Positions 42,000 to 50,950 are shown, counted from the first letter of the stretch. The stretch is 64,000 nucleotides of DNA from Sphingobium sp. AP50 (GCF_900109095.1 NZ_FNYZ01000002.1:124001-188000), one strand, 5' to 3'. Made by a program: numbers and translations. Notes: generated from the sequence alone by a model not told the origin.

Positions 42000-42808
42000 T
42001 GGCCGGGCGGACCACGGCGGTCGTTCTGGCCGGGCGGCGCGACGGCGCACGCGATCCGCTGGCGATGGCGGCGGGCGTCACGCATAAATGCCTGGTGCCG
42101 GTGGCCGGTCAGCCGATGCTGCTGCATGTCATCGACGCGCTGGCCGCCAACCGCCGGATCGGCGAAATTCGGGTGGTGATCGAACAGCCCGAATTGCTCC
42201 GCGATCTGGCGCCGCTGCGCGGCCTGATCGCCAGCGGACGGCTCAAGGGGATCGGCGCGCAGCCCAATCTGGTCGACAGCGTGCTGGCTTCGGCGGAAGG
42301 GGCGGCCTTCCCCCTGCTGATCACCACGGCGGACAATGTGCTGCTGACGCCCGATGCCGTGGACGAGATGATCGACGGCTGTGCCGCGGCGCAGGCCGAT
42401 GCGGCTGTCGCTTTCACCCGGCGCGCCTTCGTGCTGGCTGCGCATCCGGAAGGGCAGCGCAAATTCTATCGCTTTGCCGACGACAGCTATTCCAATTGCA
42501 ACACCTATTGGCTGCGCGATCGGGCCGCGTTGAAGGCGGCCGAGACGTTCCGGTCTGGCGGTCAGTTCGTGAAGCATCCGCTGCGCATCGTCGGCGCCTT
42601 CGGCCTGATCAACCTCATCCGCTTCCGCTATGGCATCGGCACGCTGGAGCAGGCCTTTGGCCGCTTTTCGCGCCGGTTCCGGCTGCGCATCAGCCCGGTC
42701 ATATTGAGCGACGGCGCCGTGGCGATCGATGTCGACAATGCGCGCACGCGCGATGTGGCGGAGCAGGTGCTGGCCGGTCGCACGACGCTGGCGGTAGCGG
42801 CGGAATAG
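41996..42808 (+). CDS. NTP-transferase domain protein (MobA/sugar-nucleotidyltransferase-like)
   Basis: A 270-residue protein beginning MMAGRTTAVVLAGRRDGARD. The N-terminal nucleotide loop (VVLAGRRDG...), followed by THKCLVPVAGQPMLLHVIDA, corresponds to the LAGGxxxR...K signature of nucleotidyltransferases, with metal Asp in LLITTADNVLLTPD. This fold transfers NMP from an NTP to a phosphorylated sugar or alcohol. The second glycine of the loop is replaced (LAGRRDG). The first ATG overlaps the stop of the preceding ATP-grasp; a second ATG at 41999 is equally possible. Confidence 0.85.
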   Translation: MMAGRTTAVVLAGRRDGARDPLAMAAGVTHKCLVPVAGQPMLLHVIDALAANRRIGEIRVVIEQPELLRDLAPLRGLIASGRLKGIGAQPNLVDSVLASAEGAAFPLLITTADNVLLTPDAVDEMIDGCAAAQADAAVAFTRRAFVLAAHPEGQRKFYRFADDSYSNCNTYWLRDRAALKAAETFRSGGQFVKHPLRIVGAFGLINLIRFRYGIGTLEQAFGRFSRRFRLRISPVILSDGAVAIDVDNARTRDVAEQVLAGRTTLAVAAE

Positions 42809-42811
42809 ATC

Positions 42812-43891
42812 TTGTTGACGCTGCGCGCGCTGCCGATCCGGCGGGACGGCGGCAATAATCTGATCGCCGCCTATCATGACGGGCTGGCGCGCCACTGGTC
42901 GCCGGTGCAGCGGCTGATAGGCCATGCCCTTTCCGCGATCGGCGGGGGCGGATGGTCGGCGGCGGAGCGGCGCTTTCTGGCAGCCGACATCCGGGCGCAG
43001 GGCCTGAGCATGCGGGATCGCAAGGGGCTGCACCGGCTGATCAATCCGCGCGCCTTTCCGCTGACCGCCAATCCGCTGAAGAACAAGCAATTGTTCGCGC
43101 AAATGGCGCAGGGGCTGCCGCTGCCCAATGCCTGCGATCCCGATGTGATGGACCTTGATCGCTGGCTGATGGGGCAGACGGATATCATCGCCAAGCCCAG
43201 CTATCGCTCCAAGGGTCAGGGTGTCGAACGGTTCGTGCGCCAAGGCAATGGCTGGCAGGGCAAGAGCGGCATCGTCACGGATGCCCAATTGTCGGTTTCC
43301 CTGCGCGCGCTGTGGCGGCAGGGCGGCGTCATCCAGCAGCGTATGCCGACCCATGCCGCACTGGCCGACCTGTCGCCGGGCGCGCTGCCGACCTTGCGCG
43401 TCGTGACCTGCCTGAATGAAAAGGGCGCGCCCGAAGTCTGTGCCACGGCGCTGCGCCTGTCGGTCGGCGGGCCACGGCCGGTCGACAATTTCAACGCCGG
43501 CAATCTGGTGCTGGCGGTCGATGCGCAGGGGCGCTGTGATGCCGCCTGGCAGGGCGAGCGCCCGCCGATCCGCCACCGCCTGCATCCGGCGACCGGCGCG
43601 CCGATCAAGGGGGCGATGCTGCCCGATCATGCAGAGGCATTGGCACTGGCCTTGCGGGCGCACGATCGGTTTCGGGCGGGCTTTACCGTTATCGGATGGG
43701 ATATCGGCATGACGGCGCAGGGGCCGGTGCTGATCGAGGGCAACTGGAACCCGGGCACGGACATTCTGCAACTGGCCGAGGGGCGTGGCGTAGCGGACGG
43801 AAGGCTGGGGATGCTTTATCGTCATGCGCTGGCGCAGATGCCGGAGGCGCGGTGGCGCGGTGCGGCTGCGGTGGAGCGGGATCGCAAGTGA
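42812..43891 (+). CDS. ATP-grasp ligase of the sugar-transfer-associated type
   Basis: A 359-residue soluble protein, likely starting at TTG 42812 (MLTLRALPIRRDGGNN), four bases after the NTP-transferase gene. ATP-grasp landmarks are IIAKPSYRSKGQGVERF (ATP Lys loop), VIQQRMPTHAAL, TLRVVTCLNEKG and the metal site VLIEGNWNPGTDILQ. It resembles the ATP-grasp family associated with sugar transfer and polysaccharide clusters and differs from the first ATP-grasp of this operon. It may ligate an amino acid to a sugar or glycolipid. The ribosome site is weak, so the start is uncertain. Confidence 0.82.
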   Translation: MLTLRALPIRRDGGNNLIAAYHDGLARHWSPVQRLIGHALSAIGGGGWSAAERRFLAADIRAQGLSMRDRKGLHRLINPRAFPLTANPLKNKQLFAQMAQGLPLPNACDPDVMDLDRWLMGQTDIIAKPSYRSKGQGVERFVRQGNGWQGKSGIVTDAQLSVSLRALWRQGGVIQQRMPTHAALADLSPGALPTLRVVTCLNEKGAPEVCATALRLSVGGPRPVDNFNAGNLVLAVDAQGRCDAAWQGERPPIRHRLHPATGAPIKGAMLPDHAEALALALRAHDRFRAGFTVIGWDIGMTAQGPVLIEGNWNPGTDILQLAEGRGVADGRLGMLYRHALAQMPEARWRGAAAVERDRK

Positions 43892-45003
43892 AGATCGCGC
43901 TTTATGTGCATGCGCTGGCGGCGACCGGTGTGGTGCGCAATGTCCGCCTGCTGGCCGCCGACCTCACCGCACAGGGTCATGCGGTCGACCTGGTGACGGC
44001 ATTGCCGGGGGGCAGCGGGGTAGCGGGCGTACCGCATCACAGCTTGCTGGGTGGTTCAGGCGGATCGCGCCTGCTCCAGAAATGGCGGGCCATGCCGCGA
44101 CTATGGAGATGGTTGCGCGCGACCCGACCGGACCTGCTGATTTCGGCGGGCAATCACGGCCATCTGACGGCGATGCTGGGGAGCCGGGCGGTGCCGGGGC
44201 TGCGGCGGCTCTATCGCATCAGCAACGATTTGCGCCGGGACGCGCCGGGTACGCCAAAGGGACTGGCCTCAACCGCCGGGCGGGCACTGATGGCGTGGCT
44301 GCTGGCGGCCGATGCCGATCATCTTGTGTTGGTGTCGCCGATCTTGGCGCAGGGCGTGTCGCCCTTCGCCCGCGCACTGGCGGACGGGCGGGCCAGCGTG
44401 ATCGAGAATGCGATCGACGCCGGGGCCGCGCGAAAACGGGCGGAGGCGCCGCCGCCCCATGACTGGCTGGCGCAGGACGTGCCGGTGATATTGGCGATCG
44501 GACGACTGGCGCCCCAGAAGAATTTCGGCATGCTGCTGACGGCCTTTGCCGCCCTGCGACGCGAGCGCCCTGCCCGGCTGATCATTTTGGGCGAAAGCCG
44601 CGATAGCGCCTGCCGGGTGCTGCGCCAGCAGGCCGAGGCGCTGGGTGTCGGCGCCGACCTGCTGCTGCCGGGCACGGTCGACAATGTCTTCCCGTGGATC
44701 GCCCATGCCGATGCCTTCATCCTGCCATCCTGGTGGGAGGGATCGGCCAATGTGCTGCTGGAGGCGATGGCGCTCGACCGGCCGCTGGTCGCGTCGCGCA
44801 GCGCGGGCAATGCCGCCACACTGCTCGATGATGGCCGCTATGGCCTGCTGGTCGATCCGGCCAATGCAGACGCGATGGCGCGGGCGCTACACCTTCAGAT
44901 CGATCCGGCGACCAGCCTGCGACCGGGAAACCGGATCGATGCCTATGGGCTGGCGGGCTGGTCGGACGGGTGGAAAGCGGTGCTGGCGCGAATCAGCCGT
45001 TGA
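43888..45003 (+). CDS. Glycosyltransferase family 4
   Basis: A 371-residue GT-B glycosyltransferase. GTG 43888 overlaps the stop of the preceding ATP-grasp (GTGA), giving the natural N-terminus VKIALYVHALAATGVVRNVR. The C-terminal donor domain has ILAIGRLAPQKNFGMLLTAF, then DAFILPSWWEGSANVLLEAM with the EX7E-type acidic pair that binds the nucleotide-sugar, and AGNAATLLDDGRYGLLVDP. It should transfer a sugar from a nucleotide-sugar, perhaps one made with the NTP-transferase in the operon. The 3' end overlaps a convergent methyltransferase gene by 11 bases. Confidence 0.93.
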   Translation: MKIALYVHALAATGVVRNVRLLAADLTAQGHAVDLVTALPGGSGVAGVPHHSLLGGSGGSRLLQKWRAMPRLWRWLRATRPDLLISAGNHGHLTAMLGSRAVPGLRRLYRISNDLRRDAPGTPKGLASTAGRALMAWLLAADADHLVLVSPILAQGVSPFARALADGRASVIENAIDAGAARKRAEAPPPHDWLAQDVPVILAIGRLAPQKNFGMLLTAFAALRRERPARLIILGESRDSACRVLRQQAEALGVGADLLLPGTVDNVFPWIAHADAFILPSWWEGSANVLLEAMALDRPLVASRSAGNAATLLDDGRYGLLVDPANADAMARALHLQIDPATSLRPGNRIDAYGLAGWSDGWKAVLARISR

Positions 45004-45715
45004 GCGTGCAGGGGACGATGCTGGCCGGGTCGGGCCGCGCGGCGATGCGGCGGAAGCGGGCGAGATAGCCACCGGCCGTCGGCTTGGGGATCAGTTCTTC
45101 CATGCGAAAGCCCATCGCCGCCAGTTCGCAGGCCAGCAACCGGGGCGGCGTACCATGCTGGTCGGTCGGTCGGTTGGCGTCGACCACGATCAGTTCGCCA
45201 TCCTTGCGCAGCGCGGGGCTCAGATGCCAGAGAAAGGCATAGGGTTCGGCAATCTCATGATACATATGCACCATGATGATCCGGTCGAAGCTGTTTTCGG
45301 GCAGTTTCGGGTCTTCGGGCGCGCCCAGCTTGACGCTGACATTGTCCCATTTCTCCCGCGTGATGCGGCGTGACAGCGCCTCGATCACTTCGGGCAATAT
45401 ATCTTCCGCCAGCACCCGACCGTTCGCGCCGACCCGTTTGGCGAGGCGGACGGTATAATAGCCCTCGCCTGCACCGATATCCGCCACGGTCATGCCCGGG
45501 CGGATGCCCGCCCGATCCATGATATCCTCCGCCTCGTTCACGCGGTCACGCGCTTCCTCGCTCGACCAGCGGGTCGACACGATCGGCGCGACCGGGCGGT
45601 CGGCGCGGGGGAAATCCTGCGCGGCGACGGGACGATCGGACTCGTGGCCGCCGCTCAATTGATCGCAGGCGGCGAGCAGGAGCAAGGCGCCCGCCGCAAC
45701 CGCCCGTGCGATCAT
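44993..45715 (-). CDS. Class I SAM methyltransferase-like lipoprotein
   Basis: A 240-residue protein with a lipoprotein signal peptide (MIARAVAAGALLLLAACDQL; lipobox LAAC). The rest is a class I methyltransferase fold: motif I VADIGAGEGYYTVRLAKRV, FDRIIMVHMYHEIAEP, and DGELIVVDANRPT. It resembles the predicted exported methyltransferase group (COG4798-like). S-adenosylmethionine is not expected in the periplasm, so either the family has another activity or the signal acts only as an anchor. Its start abuts prfB; both are on the minus strand and probably co-transcribed. Confidence 0.85.
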   Translation of the reverse strand: MIARAVAAGALLLLAACDQLSGGHESDRPVAAQDFPRADRPVAPIVSTRWSSEEARDRVNEAEDIMDRAGIRPGMTVADIGAGEGYYTVRLAKRVGANGRVLAEDILPEVIEALSRRITREKWDNVSVKLGAPEDPKLPENSFDRIIMVHMYHEIAEPYAFLWHLSPALRKDGELIVVDANRPTDQHGTPPRLLACELAAMGFRMEELIPKPTAGGYLARFRRIAARPDPASIVPCTLNG

Positions 45716-46842
45716 CAGTCGACATCCTCCACATCGACCGATTCGCCCGTCACCTTCTGCGACAGGGCAGCGGCCATGAAGGGATCGAGCGCGCCGTCCA
45801 GCACATCGTCGGGCGAGGTGGAGGTGACGCCGGTGCGCAGATCCTTCACCAACTGATAGGGCTGGAGCACATAAGAGCGGATCTGGTGGCCCCAGCCGAT
45901 TTCGGTCTTGGCCTGATAATCGGTGTTGGCCGCTTCCTCCCGCTTGCGCAGTTCGGCTTCATAGAGGCGCGCCTTCAGCATGTTCATCGCGGTCGCGCGG
46001 TTCTTGTGCTGCGACCGGTCATTCTGCGACGCCACGATGATGCCTGAGGGGACGTGGGTGATGCGGACGGCGGAGTCGGTGGTGTTGACGTGCTGACCGC
46101 CCGCACCCGATGCGCGATAGGTATCGATCTTGAGGTCGCTTTCCTTGACCTCGATATCGATATTGTCGTCGATCACCGGATAGACCCACACCGACGAGAA
46201 GCTGGTGTGGCGGCGCGCGGCGCTGTCATAGGGGCTGATGCGGACCAGACGGTGGACGCCGCTTTCGGTCTTGGCATAGCCATAAGCATTCTCGCCCTTG
46301 ATCAGGAAGGTGGCGGACTTGATACCCGCGGTTTCGCCCGCCTGATAATCGACCAGATCGACCTTGTAGCCGCGCCGTTCGGCCCAGCGGCGATACATGC
46401 GCGACAGGATTTCGGCCCAGTCCTGGCTTTCCGTGCCACCCGCACCGGCATGGATTTCCAGATAGGTGTCGCTGGCGTCAGCCTCACCGGCCAGCAGCGC
46501 CTTGATCTTGTCCTCGTCGGCGCGCTCGGCCAGTGCCTTCAGCGCGGCGATGGCTTCGGACACCATGTCCTCATCACCCTCGGCCTCGGCCATTTCGATG
46601 AGTTCGGCATTGTCGGTCTTTTCGCCCGCGATCGAGCGGGTCGCGCCGATCGCGCTGTCCAGCCGTGTGCGCTCGCGCATCACCTCCTGCGCCAGCTTGG
46701 CATTGTCCCACAAAGTCGGGTCTTCGACGCGCGCGTTCAACTCGTCCAGCCGGCGCAGCGCGCGGTCCCAGTCGAGGAAGCGGCGCAGCAGGTCCAGCGC
46801 GGCGTCGATACGGTCGATATATTGCTGCGCTTCGGCGCGCAT
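45715..46842 (-). CDS. prfB: Peptide chain release factor 2
   Basis: A 375-residue class I release factor starting MRAEAQQYIDRIDAALDLLR behind AAAGGTGGAG. The peptidyl-tRNA hydrolysis motif GGQ lies in YRASGAGGQHVNTTDSAV, and the anticodon-like region recognising UGA/UAA is intact. The frame is continuous: the programmed frameshift with an early UGA found in E. coli prfB is absent, as is common in alphaproteobacteria. It sits upstream of the lipoprotein methyltransferase gene. Confidence 0.97.
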   Translation of the reverse strand: MRAEAQQYIDRIDAALDLLRRFLDWDRALRRLDELNARVEDPTLWDNAKLAQEVMRERTRLDSAIGATRSIAGEKTDNAELIEMAEAEGDEDMVSEAIAALKALAERADEDKIKALLAGEADASDTYLEIHAGAGGTESQDWAEILSRMYRRWAERRGYKVDLVDYQAGETAGIKSATFLIKGENAYGYAKTESGVHRLVRISPYDSAARRHTSFSSVWVYPVIDDNIDIEVKESDLKIDTYRASGAGGQHVNTTDSAVRITHVPSGIIVASQNDRSQHKNRATAMNMLKARLYEAELRKREEAANTDYQAKTEIGWGHQIRSYVLQPYQLVKDLRTGVTSTSPDDVLDGALDPFMAAALSQKVTGESVDVEDVD

Positions 46843-47133
46843 GATCTTTTCTCCACCTTTCACGCCCGGTTCGGGGTGAACGCTCTCATTAGGCTTTCGC
46901 CGCAAATTTGTCGAAGGGCGTCCTTCCTGAGGAAAACAGCTTTCGTCAAGCATTTGCCTTATCGCAGCGGACAGGCGGCTGATCGAAAATTTGCGGCACA
47001 CCTATTGCGAAGCCCGCGCAATTGAGAAATTTTCAGGACATATCAGGCCCGTAGAAAGGCTATGCGCAGAGTCGGACCGATCAAGGCCGACCGGCGAACC
47101 GAAGGGGGACAGGCTTCCATTAAAGGCTATCCC

Positions 47134-47538
47134 ATGACCAACATCCATTCCGCGACCGCCCGCCGCAGTTCTTCGGCGCTGTTCCTGTTTCTGGAAGCCG
47201 TGCGCTGCTGGAGCCGGGCGCGGCGCATGCAGCGCCCGACGCTGACCAGCCTCTATGCGCATCTGGGCCATTATGGCTGCGGCCAGTTGCTGCCCGCGGT
47301 CGACAGCCTGCTGGAGCTAAGTGAATCCCTGCTCGGCCGTCCATTGCAGATGGGGCGCGGAGAGGCGCTGACGCAGGATGAGAATATGCTGATCAACCTG
47401 CTGCAAGGCCGCCGCGTCGCGCCGATCGCGCATATATGCAGCGATGCCCTGCTCTGCGCTTTCTGCTCCGCGCTGCGATCGGTGCAGATATTGATGGACA
47501 TGGAATTGGGGCAGAAAGTGGCAAAGCGCGCAGCGTAA
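47134..47538 (+). CDS. Hypothetical protein (134 aa)
   Basis: Start MTNIHSATARRSSSALFLFL, preceded by TTAAAGG. A helical soluble protein (LEAVRCWSRARRMQRPTLTS; LLELSESLLGRPLQMGRGEA; SALRSVQILMDMELGQKVAK) with five cysteines. No family recognised; codon use is like the host's. It is transcribed divergently from prfB; the 290 bases between them hold no other gene. Confidence 0.65.
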   Translation: MTNIHSATARRSSSALFLFLEAVRCWSRARRMQRPTLTSLYAHLGHYGCGQLLPAVDSLLELSESLLGRPLQMGRGEALTQDENMLINLLQGRRVAPIAHICSDALLCAFCSALRSVQILMDMELGQKVAKRAA

Positions 47539-47564
47539 TTTCGCGCCAGCCACCCCTCTCCTCC

Positions 47565-47654
47565 GTCATTCCTGCGAAAGCGGGAACCCATCTCCTCGCC
47601 TCTCGCCAAAGTGAAAAGGCGTGAGATGGATCCCCGCCTTCGCGGGGATGACGG
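47565..47654. repeat. Dispersed intergenic palindromic repeat, copy 2
   Basis: Same design as the element at 11672-11760: GTCATTCCTGCGAAAGCGGG at the left, TCCCCGCCTTCGCGGGGATG at the right, and a similar centre (CCATCTCCTCGCCTCTC). It lies between two convergent hypothetical genes and could act as a two-way terminator. Confidence 0.85.
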
Positions 47655-47690
47655 GAGTTTGGAAAAGTCCACAAAAGCCTCAATGACGCA

Positions 47691-48080
47691 CTAAAAATCG
47701 ACAGTCGCGCTGATCGTCTCTTCTATCTTTTCCGCCGCCCCGATTTCCCGATACATTTCGAAGCGGCCATCAAATTCAAGCAAACTCCATACGCCGACAA
47801 TCCTGCTCCCATCAGGCGAAAGGCTGCCTACGTAATCTACTGGGTTGCCATATTCCTCCGGCGCCTCTGCATCGTAGGTCTTTATGAAGTCGACGTGCAG
47901 ATCGTGGCGATAGCCAATGATAGTTGCGTTGAGCACCGCCCCATCGCCCAATTGGTCCAGTTCCACGATAGCGCCCCCGATATGACCGCCATTATCCTGA
48001 ATTCGGGCGTTAAAGGGCGTAACCGGCCCAGCGTGATCGGGATAATAATATGTTCCCCACCATTCGCCGGTCAGGTCCAT
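47691..48080 (-). CDS. Hypothetical protein (129 aa)
   Basis: Start MDLTGEWWGTYYYPDHAGPV; an upstream TTG two codons earlier would overlap the PBP1A stop by 3-4 bases. The product looks like a small beta-barrel or lipocalin-like domain (MDLTGEWWGTYYYP; GAIVELDQLGDGAVLNATII; VGVWSLLEFDGRFEMYREIG). It has no signal peptide. GC is lower than in the flanking core genes. It directly follows the PBP1A gene on the same strand. I do not recognise the family with certainty. Confidence 0.72.
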   Translation of the reverse strand: MDLTGEWWGTYYYPDHAGPVTPFNARIQDNGGHIGGAIVELDQLGDGAVLNATIIGYRHDLHVDFIKTYDAEAPEEYGNPVDYVGSLSPDGSRIVGVWSLLEFDGRFEMYREIGAAEKIEETISATVDF

Positions 48081-48082
48081 CT

Positions 48083-50626
48083 TCAATAAATCCCGCCCTG
48101 TCCTTCCAGGAAATCAGCGTCGTTGCGGCGGCGGCCGTTGGATACGGCGGAGGCGGCGCGGGCCGCGGCGACCTTGGCCTGTTCCTCGGCTTCTTCCTTG
48201 CGGATCGAACGGCGGGGTTCGGATTCGGGCTTGAAGGCTTCCCATATCACGGCCGGCTTGGGATCGGTGCCGGGCCAGGCGCCATAGACGCGCTTGCCCG
48301 ATCGGCGGTCGATCGCGACCATGCGGATACCAGCCGGAGCGACGAAGGGCGTCTTGGGCATGGTTTCCAGCAGCGGCGTCATCGCCGCCTTCCAGATCGG
48401 CGCGGCGATGCGGCCGCCCTGTGCCCAGCCGCCCAGGCTCCGCGGCTTGTCATAGCCGATATAGACGCCTGCCACGATGTCGGGCGATCCGCCCACGAAC
48501 CAGACATTGGTCGGGCCGTTGGTGGTGCCGGTCTTACCGAAGAGCGGGCGATTGAGATCGGCCAGCACCGTGGCGGTGCCGCGTTGGATGACGCCTTCGG
48601 CGATGTGGACGACCTGATAGGCGGTCATCGGGTTCATCACCTGCTTACCCTCCATACCGAAGCGGGGCATCGGCTTGCCGTCCCAGTTCGCCATGTTGCA
48701 GCCGTCGCAGGGGCGCCAGCGTTCGGGCCAGATCACCTTGCCACGGCGATCCTGTACATAGTCCATGACCTTGGGCGGGAATTGCCGGCCCTGATTGGCG
48801 AGCGCCGCATAGGCGTTGACCATGCGTTCTACCGTCGTCTCGCCCGCGCCCAGCGCGAAGGAGAGATAGGGCTGATAATCGCCGATCCCCATATTCTTGA
48901 TGGTGCGCACGACGCGGTCCATGCCGGTCTGGCTGGCGGCGCGCACGGTCATCAGGTTGCGGGATTGCTCCACGCCCCAGCGCATCGTCTGCGGACCGGC
49001 GCTGCCGCCGGAGAAGTTGCGGAAGCATTTCTGGCCAAGACCTGCGCCCTGATAGACGCACAAGGGGCCATCGACGATGATCGAGGCGGGAGTCATGCCA
49101 TTGTCGAGCGCGGCTGCGTAAACGAAGGGCTTGATGGTCGAACCGGGTTGCCGCAGCGCCTGCGTTGCGCGGTTGTAGCTGGACAGGCGCGAATCGAAGC
49201 CGCCCTGCATCGCGCGGATGCGACCGGTATGGACTTCCTCCGCGATCATGCCGCCGGAGACTTCGGGGATGCTGCGCAGCGCCCAGTTCGATCCGTTGCG
49301 CGCCACGACGATCAGGTCGCCGGGCTTCATCGCCGAGAAAGCAGGGCCTCCGGTCTTGCGATAGGGGGTCTGCGCCGCGCCCGCAGGCAACGTGCCGGTG
49401 CTGCCGTCTGCGAAACCGATCTGTGCGTCCGTGGACGTGCGGCTGATGATCACCGCGACGCGCCATTCAGCATAGTCGACGTCGATATAGCTGGCCGCCA
49501 GTTCCTTTTCCCAGCCATTGTCGACATTCACCTGGCCGACCGGACCGGACCAGCCGCGCCCTGCGTCGAAGCGCAGCAGGCCGTTGCGCAACGAGGTAGC
49601 AACATGATCCTGTAGCGCGGGATCATAGGGGCTGCGCACCCAGAGGCCGCCAGCATAGACGCTGTTGGGGCCGTCCTCCGCCTTTTCGCCGAAAAGCTGG
49701 ATCAGGCGGCGGCGGACTTCCTCCATATAATAGCCGCCGGCGCGGGCATCGAAGCTGGAGCCATGCGCCTGCACCGTGCCGAGCGGCTGCGCCTGCGCGG
49801 CGGTGCGCTGGGCAGCGGTGATCCAGCCATTCTTTTCCATTTCGCCCAACGCCCAGTTGCGGCGGTCGAGCGCGCGGGCATGGCCGGTTTCGCTTTCCGG
49901 GCGATAATTGGCCGGACCCTTAGGCAGGATGGCGAGATAGGCCATTTCGTGGAGCTGGAGGTCGGCGACATCCTTGTCGAAATAGGCGCGGGCCGCCGCC
50001 TGCACACCGTAAGCGTTCCGGCCGAGGAAGATCTGGTTGAGATAGAGTTCGAGGATTTGCTGCTTGCTCAGCACATTTTCCATACGCCAGGCGAGGATCA
50101 TCTCCTTCACCTTGCGGGTGGGGGAATATTCGTCGCCGATCAGCAGGTTCTTGGCCACCTGCTGGGTGATGGTGGAGCCGCCGCGCGCGCGCTGGCCTGA
50201 GCCAAGCTTGCTGGCATAGTCGAACACCGCACCGGCAAAGCCGGGGAAATCGACGCCATGATGGTCGAAGAAGGTCTTGTCTTCCGCCGCCAGATAGGCG
50301 TGGATCAGCTGTTGCGGGTAATCGCTATATTGCAACTGGACGCGGCGTTCGCGGGCATAGCTGTGCACCGGCTGACCGTTGATATCGCGCACGATGGTCG
50401 GCAGCGGGGGCTCATATTCCAGCAGCGTGGCGGCGTCCGGCAGGCCACGGGCGAAAATCACCCAGAACAACGCGCAGAATAGCAGGAAGCCGCCCAGCAG
50501 GATCGCCGCCCAGCGGAACAGGCGGCGCTGCCATAGGGGGCGCAAGCGTCCAAACAGGCCCCCGGCGTCACGGCGCAGGCGATAGGCAAAGGACTTAGGG
50601 GCGGTTTCGGAACGGGCCTCTTCCAT
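48083..50626 (-). CDS. mrcA: Penicillin-binding protein 1A (bifunctional peptidoglycan synthase)
   Basis: An 847-residue class A PBP. A cytoplasmic N-terminus and one membrane anchor (RWAAILLGGFLLFCALFWVI) are followed by the GT51 glycosyltransferase domain (AEDKTFFDHHGVDFPG; RGGSTITQQVAKNLLI; ILELYLNQIFLG). An OB-like insert precedes the transpeptidase domain, with SxxK in PGSTIKPFVYA, SRN in GVEQSRNLMT and KTG in FGKTGTTNGPTNVW. It polymerises and cross-links peptidoglycan in the periplasm. It ends in a basic low-complexity tail. The gene lies downstream of the amidase gene on the same strand, across a structured intergenic region. Confidence 0.96.
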   Translation of the reverse strand: MEEARSETAPKSFAYRLRRDAGGLFGRLRPLWQRRLFRWAAILLGGFLLFCALFWVIFARGLPDAATLLEYEPPLPTIVRDINGQPVHSYARERRVQLQYSDYPQQLIHAYLAAEDKTFFDHHGVDFPGFAGAVFDYASKLGSGQRARGGSTITQQVAKNLLIGDEYSPTRKVKEMILAWRMENVLSKQQILELYLNQIFLGRNAYGVQAAARAYFDKDVADLQLHEMAYLAILPKGPANYRPESETGHARALDRRNWALGEMEKNGWITAAQRTAAQAQPLGTVQAHGSSFDARAGGYYMEEVRRRLIQLFGEKAEDGPNSVYAGGLWVRSPYDPALQDHVATSLRNGLLRFDAGRGWSGPVGQVNVDNGWEKELAASYIDVDYAEWRVAVIISRTSTDAQIGFADGSTGTLPAGAAQTPYRKTGGPAFSAMKPGDLIVVARNGSNWALRSIPEVSGGMIAEEVHTGRIRAMQGGFDSRLSSYNRATQALRQPGSTIKPFVYAAALDNGMTPASIIVDGPLCVYQGAGLGQKCFRNFSGGSAGPQTMRWGVEQSRNLMTVRAASQTGMDRVVRTIKNMGIGDYQPYLSFALGAGETTVERMVNAYAALANQGRQFPPKVMDYVQDRRGKVIWPERWRPCDGCNMANWDGKPMPRFGMEGKQVMNPMTAYQVVHIAEGVIQRGTATVLADLNRPLFGKTGTTNGPTNVWFVGGSPDIVAGVYIGYDKPRSLGGWAQGGRIAAPIWKAAMTPLLETMPKTPFVAPAGIRMVAIDRRSGKRVYGAWPGTDPKPAVIWEAFKPESEPRRSIRKEEAEEQAKVAAARAASAVSNGRRRNDADFLEGQGGIY

Positions 50627-50869
50627 GGGAATGAGGCTCTAGGGTCAAATCGCGGCCAAGGCCAGTGGGGATCATGCGATCGGCCGCATCTGGTGGCCGG
50701 TCCCGCGTCCGAAGCGGGCAAGGTGCGCGAACAACGATCCCTTAACTTCGCATATTTCCCGCAGATTTCGACATTTTATTGCGCATCCCTGATCCTATCG
50801 AAAAGGCGGAGCCATGATAGCAAAGGCCCCGCCCATAGGACATTTTTGGGGAATGCGCCGGTGGCGCAT

Positions 50870-50950
50870 CCGCACCGGCCCGCACCCCCACCCGACCTCC
50901 CAGACATGGTATCCTGATGGGCGGTCGGGTGGGGGTGCGGGCCGGTGCGG
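50870..50950. repeat. Perfect 28-bp inverted repeat with 25-base spacer
   Basis: The left arm (50870-50897, beginning CCGCACCGGCCCGCACCCCC) is the exact reverse complement of the right arm (50923-50950). The spacer contains CCCAGACATGGTATCCTGAT. The transcript would form a very stable cruciform-like hairpin. Confidence 0.9.

Noticed and set aside
45715..46842. Programmed frameshift in prfB
   Set aside because: The frame is continuous from the ATG through the GGQ motif, with no early in-frame UGA.
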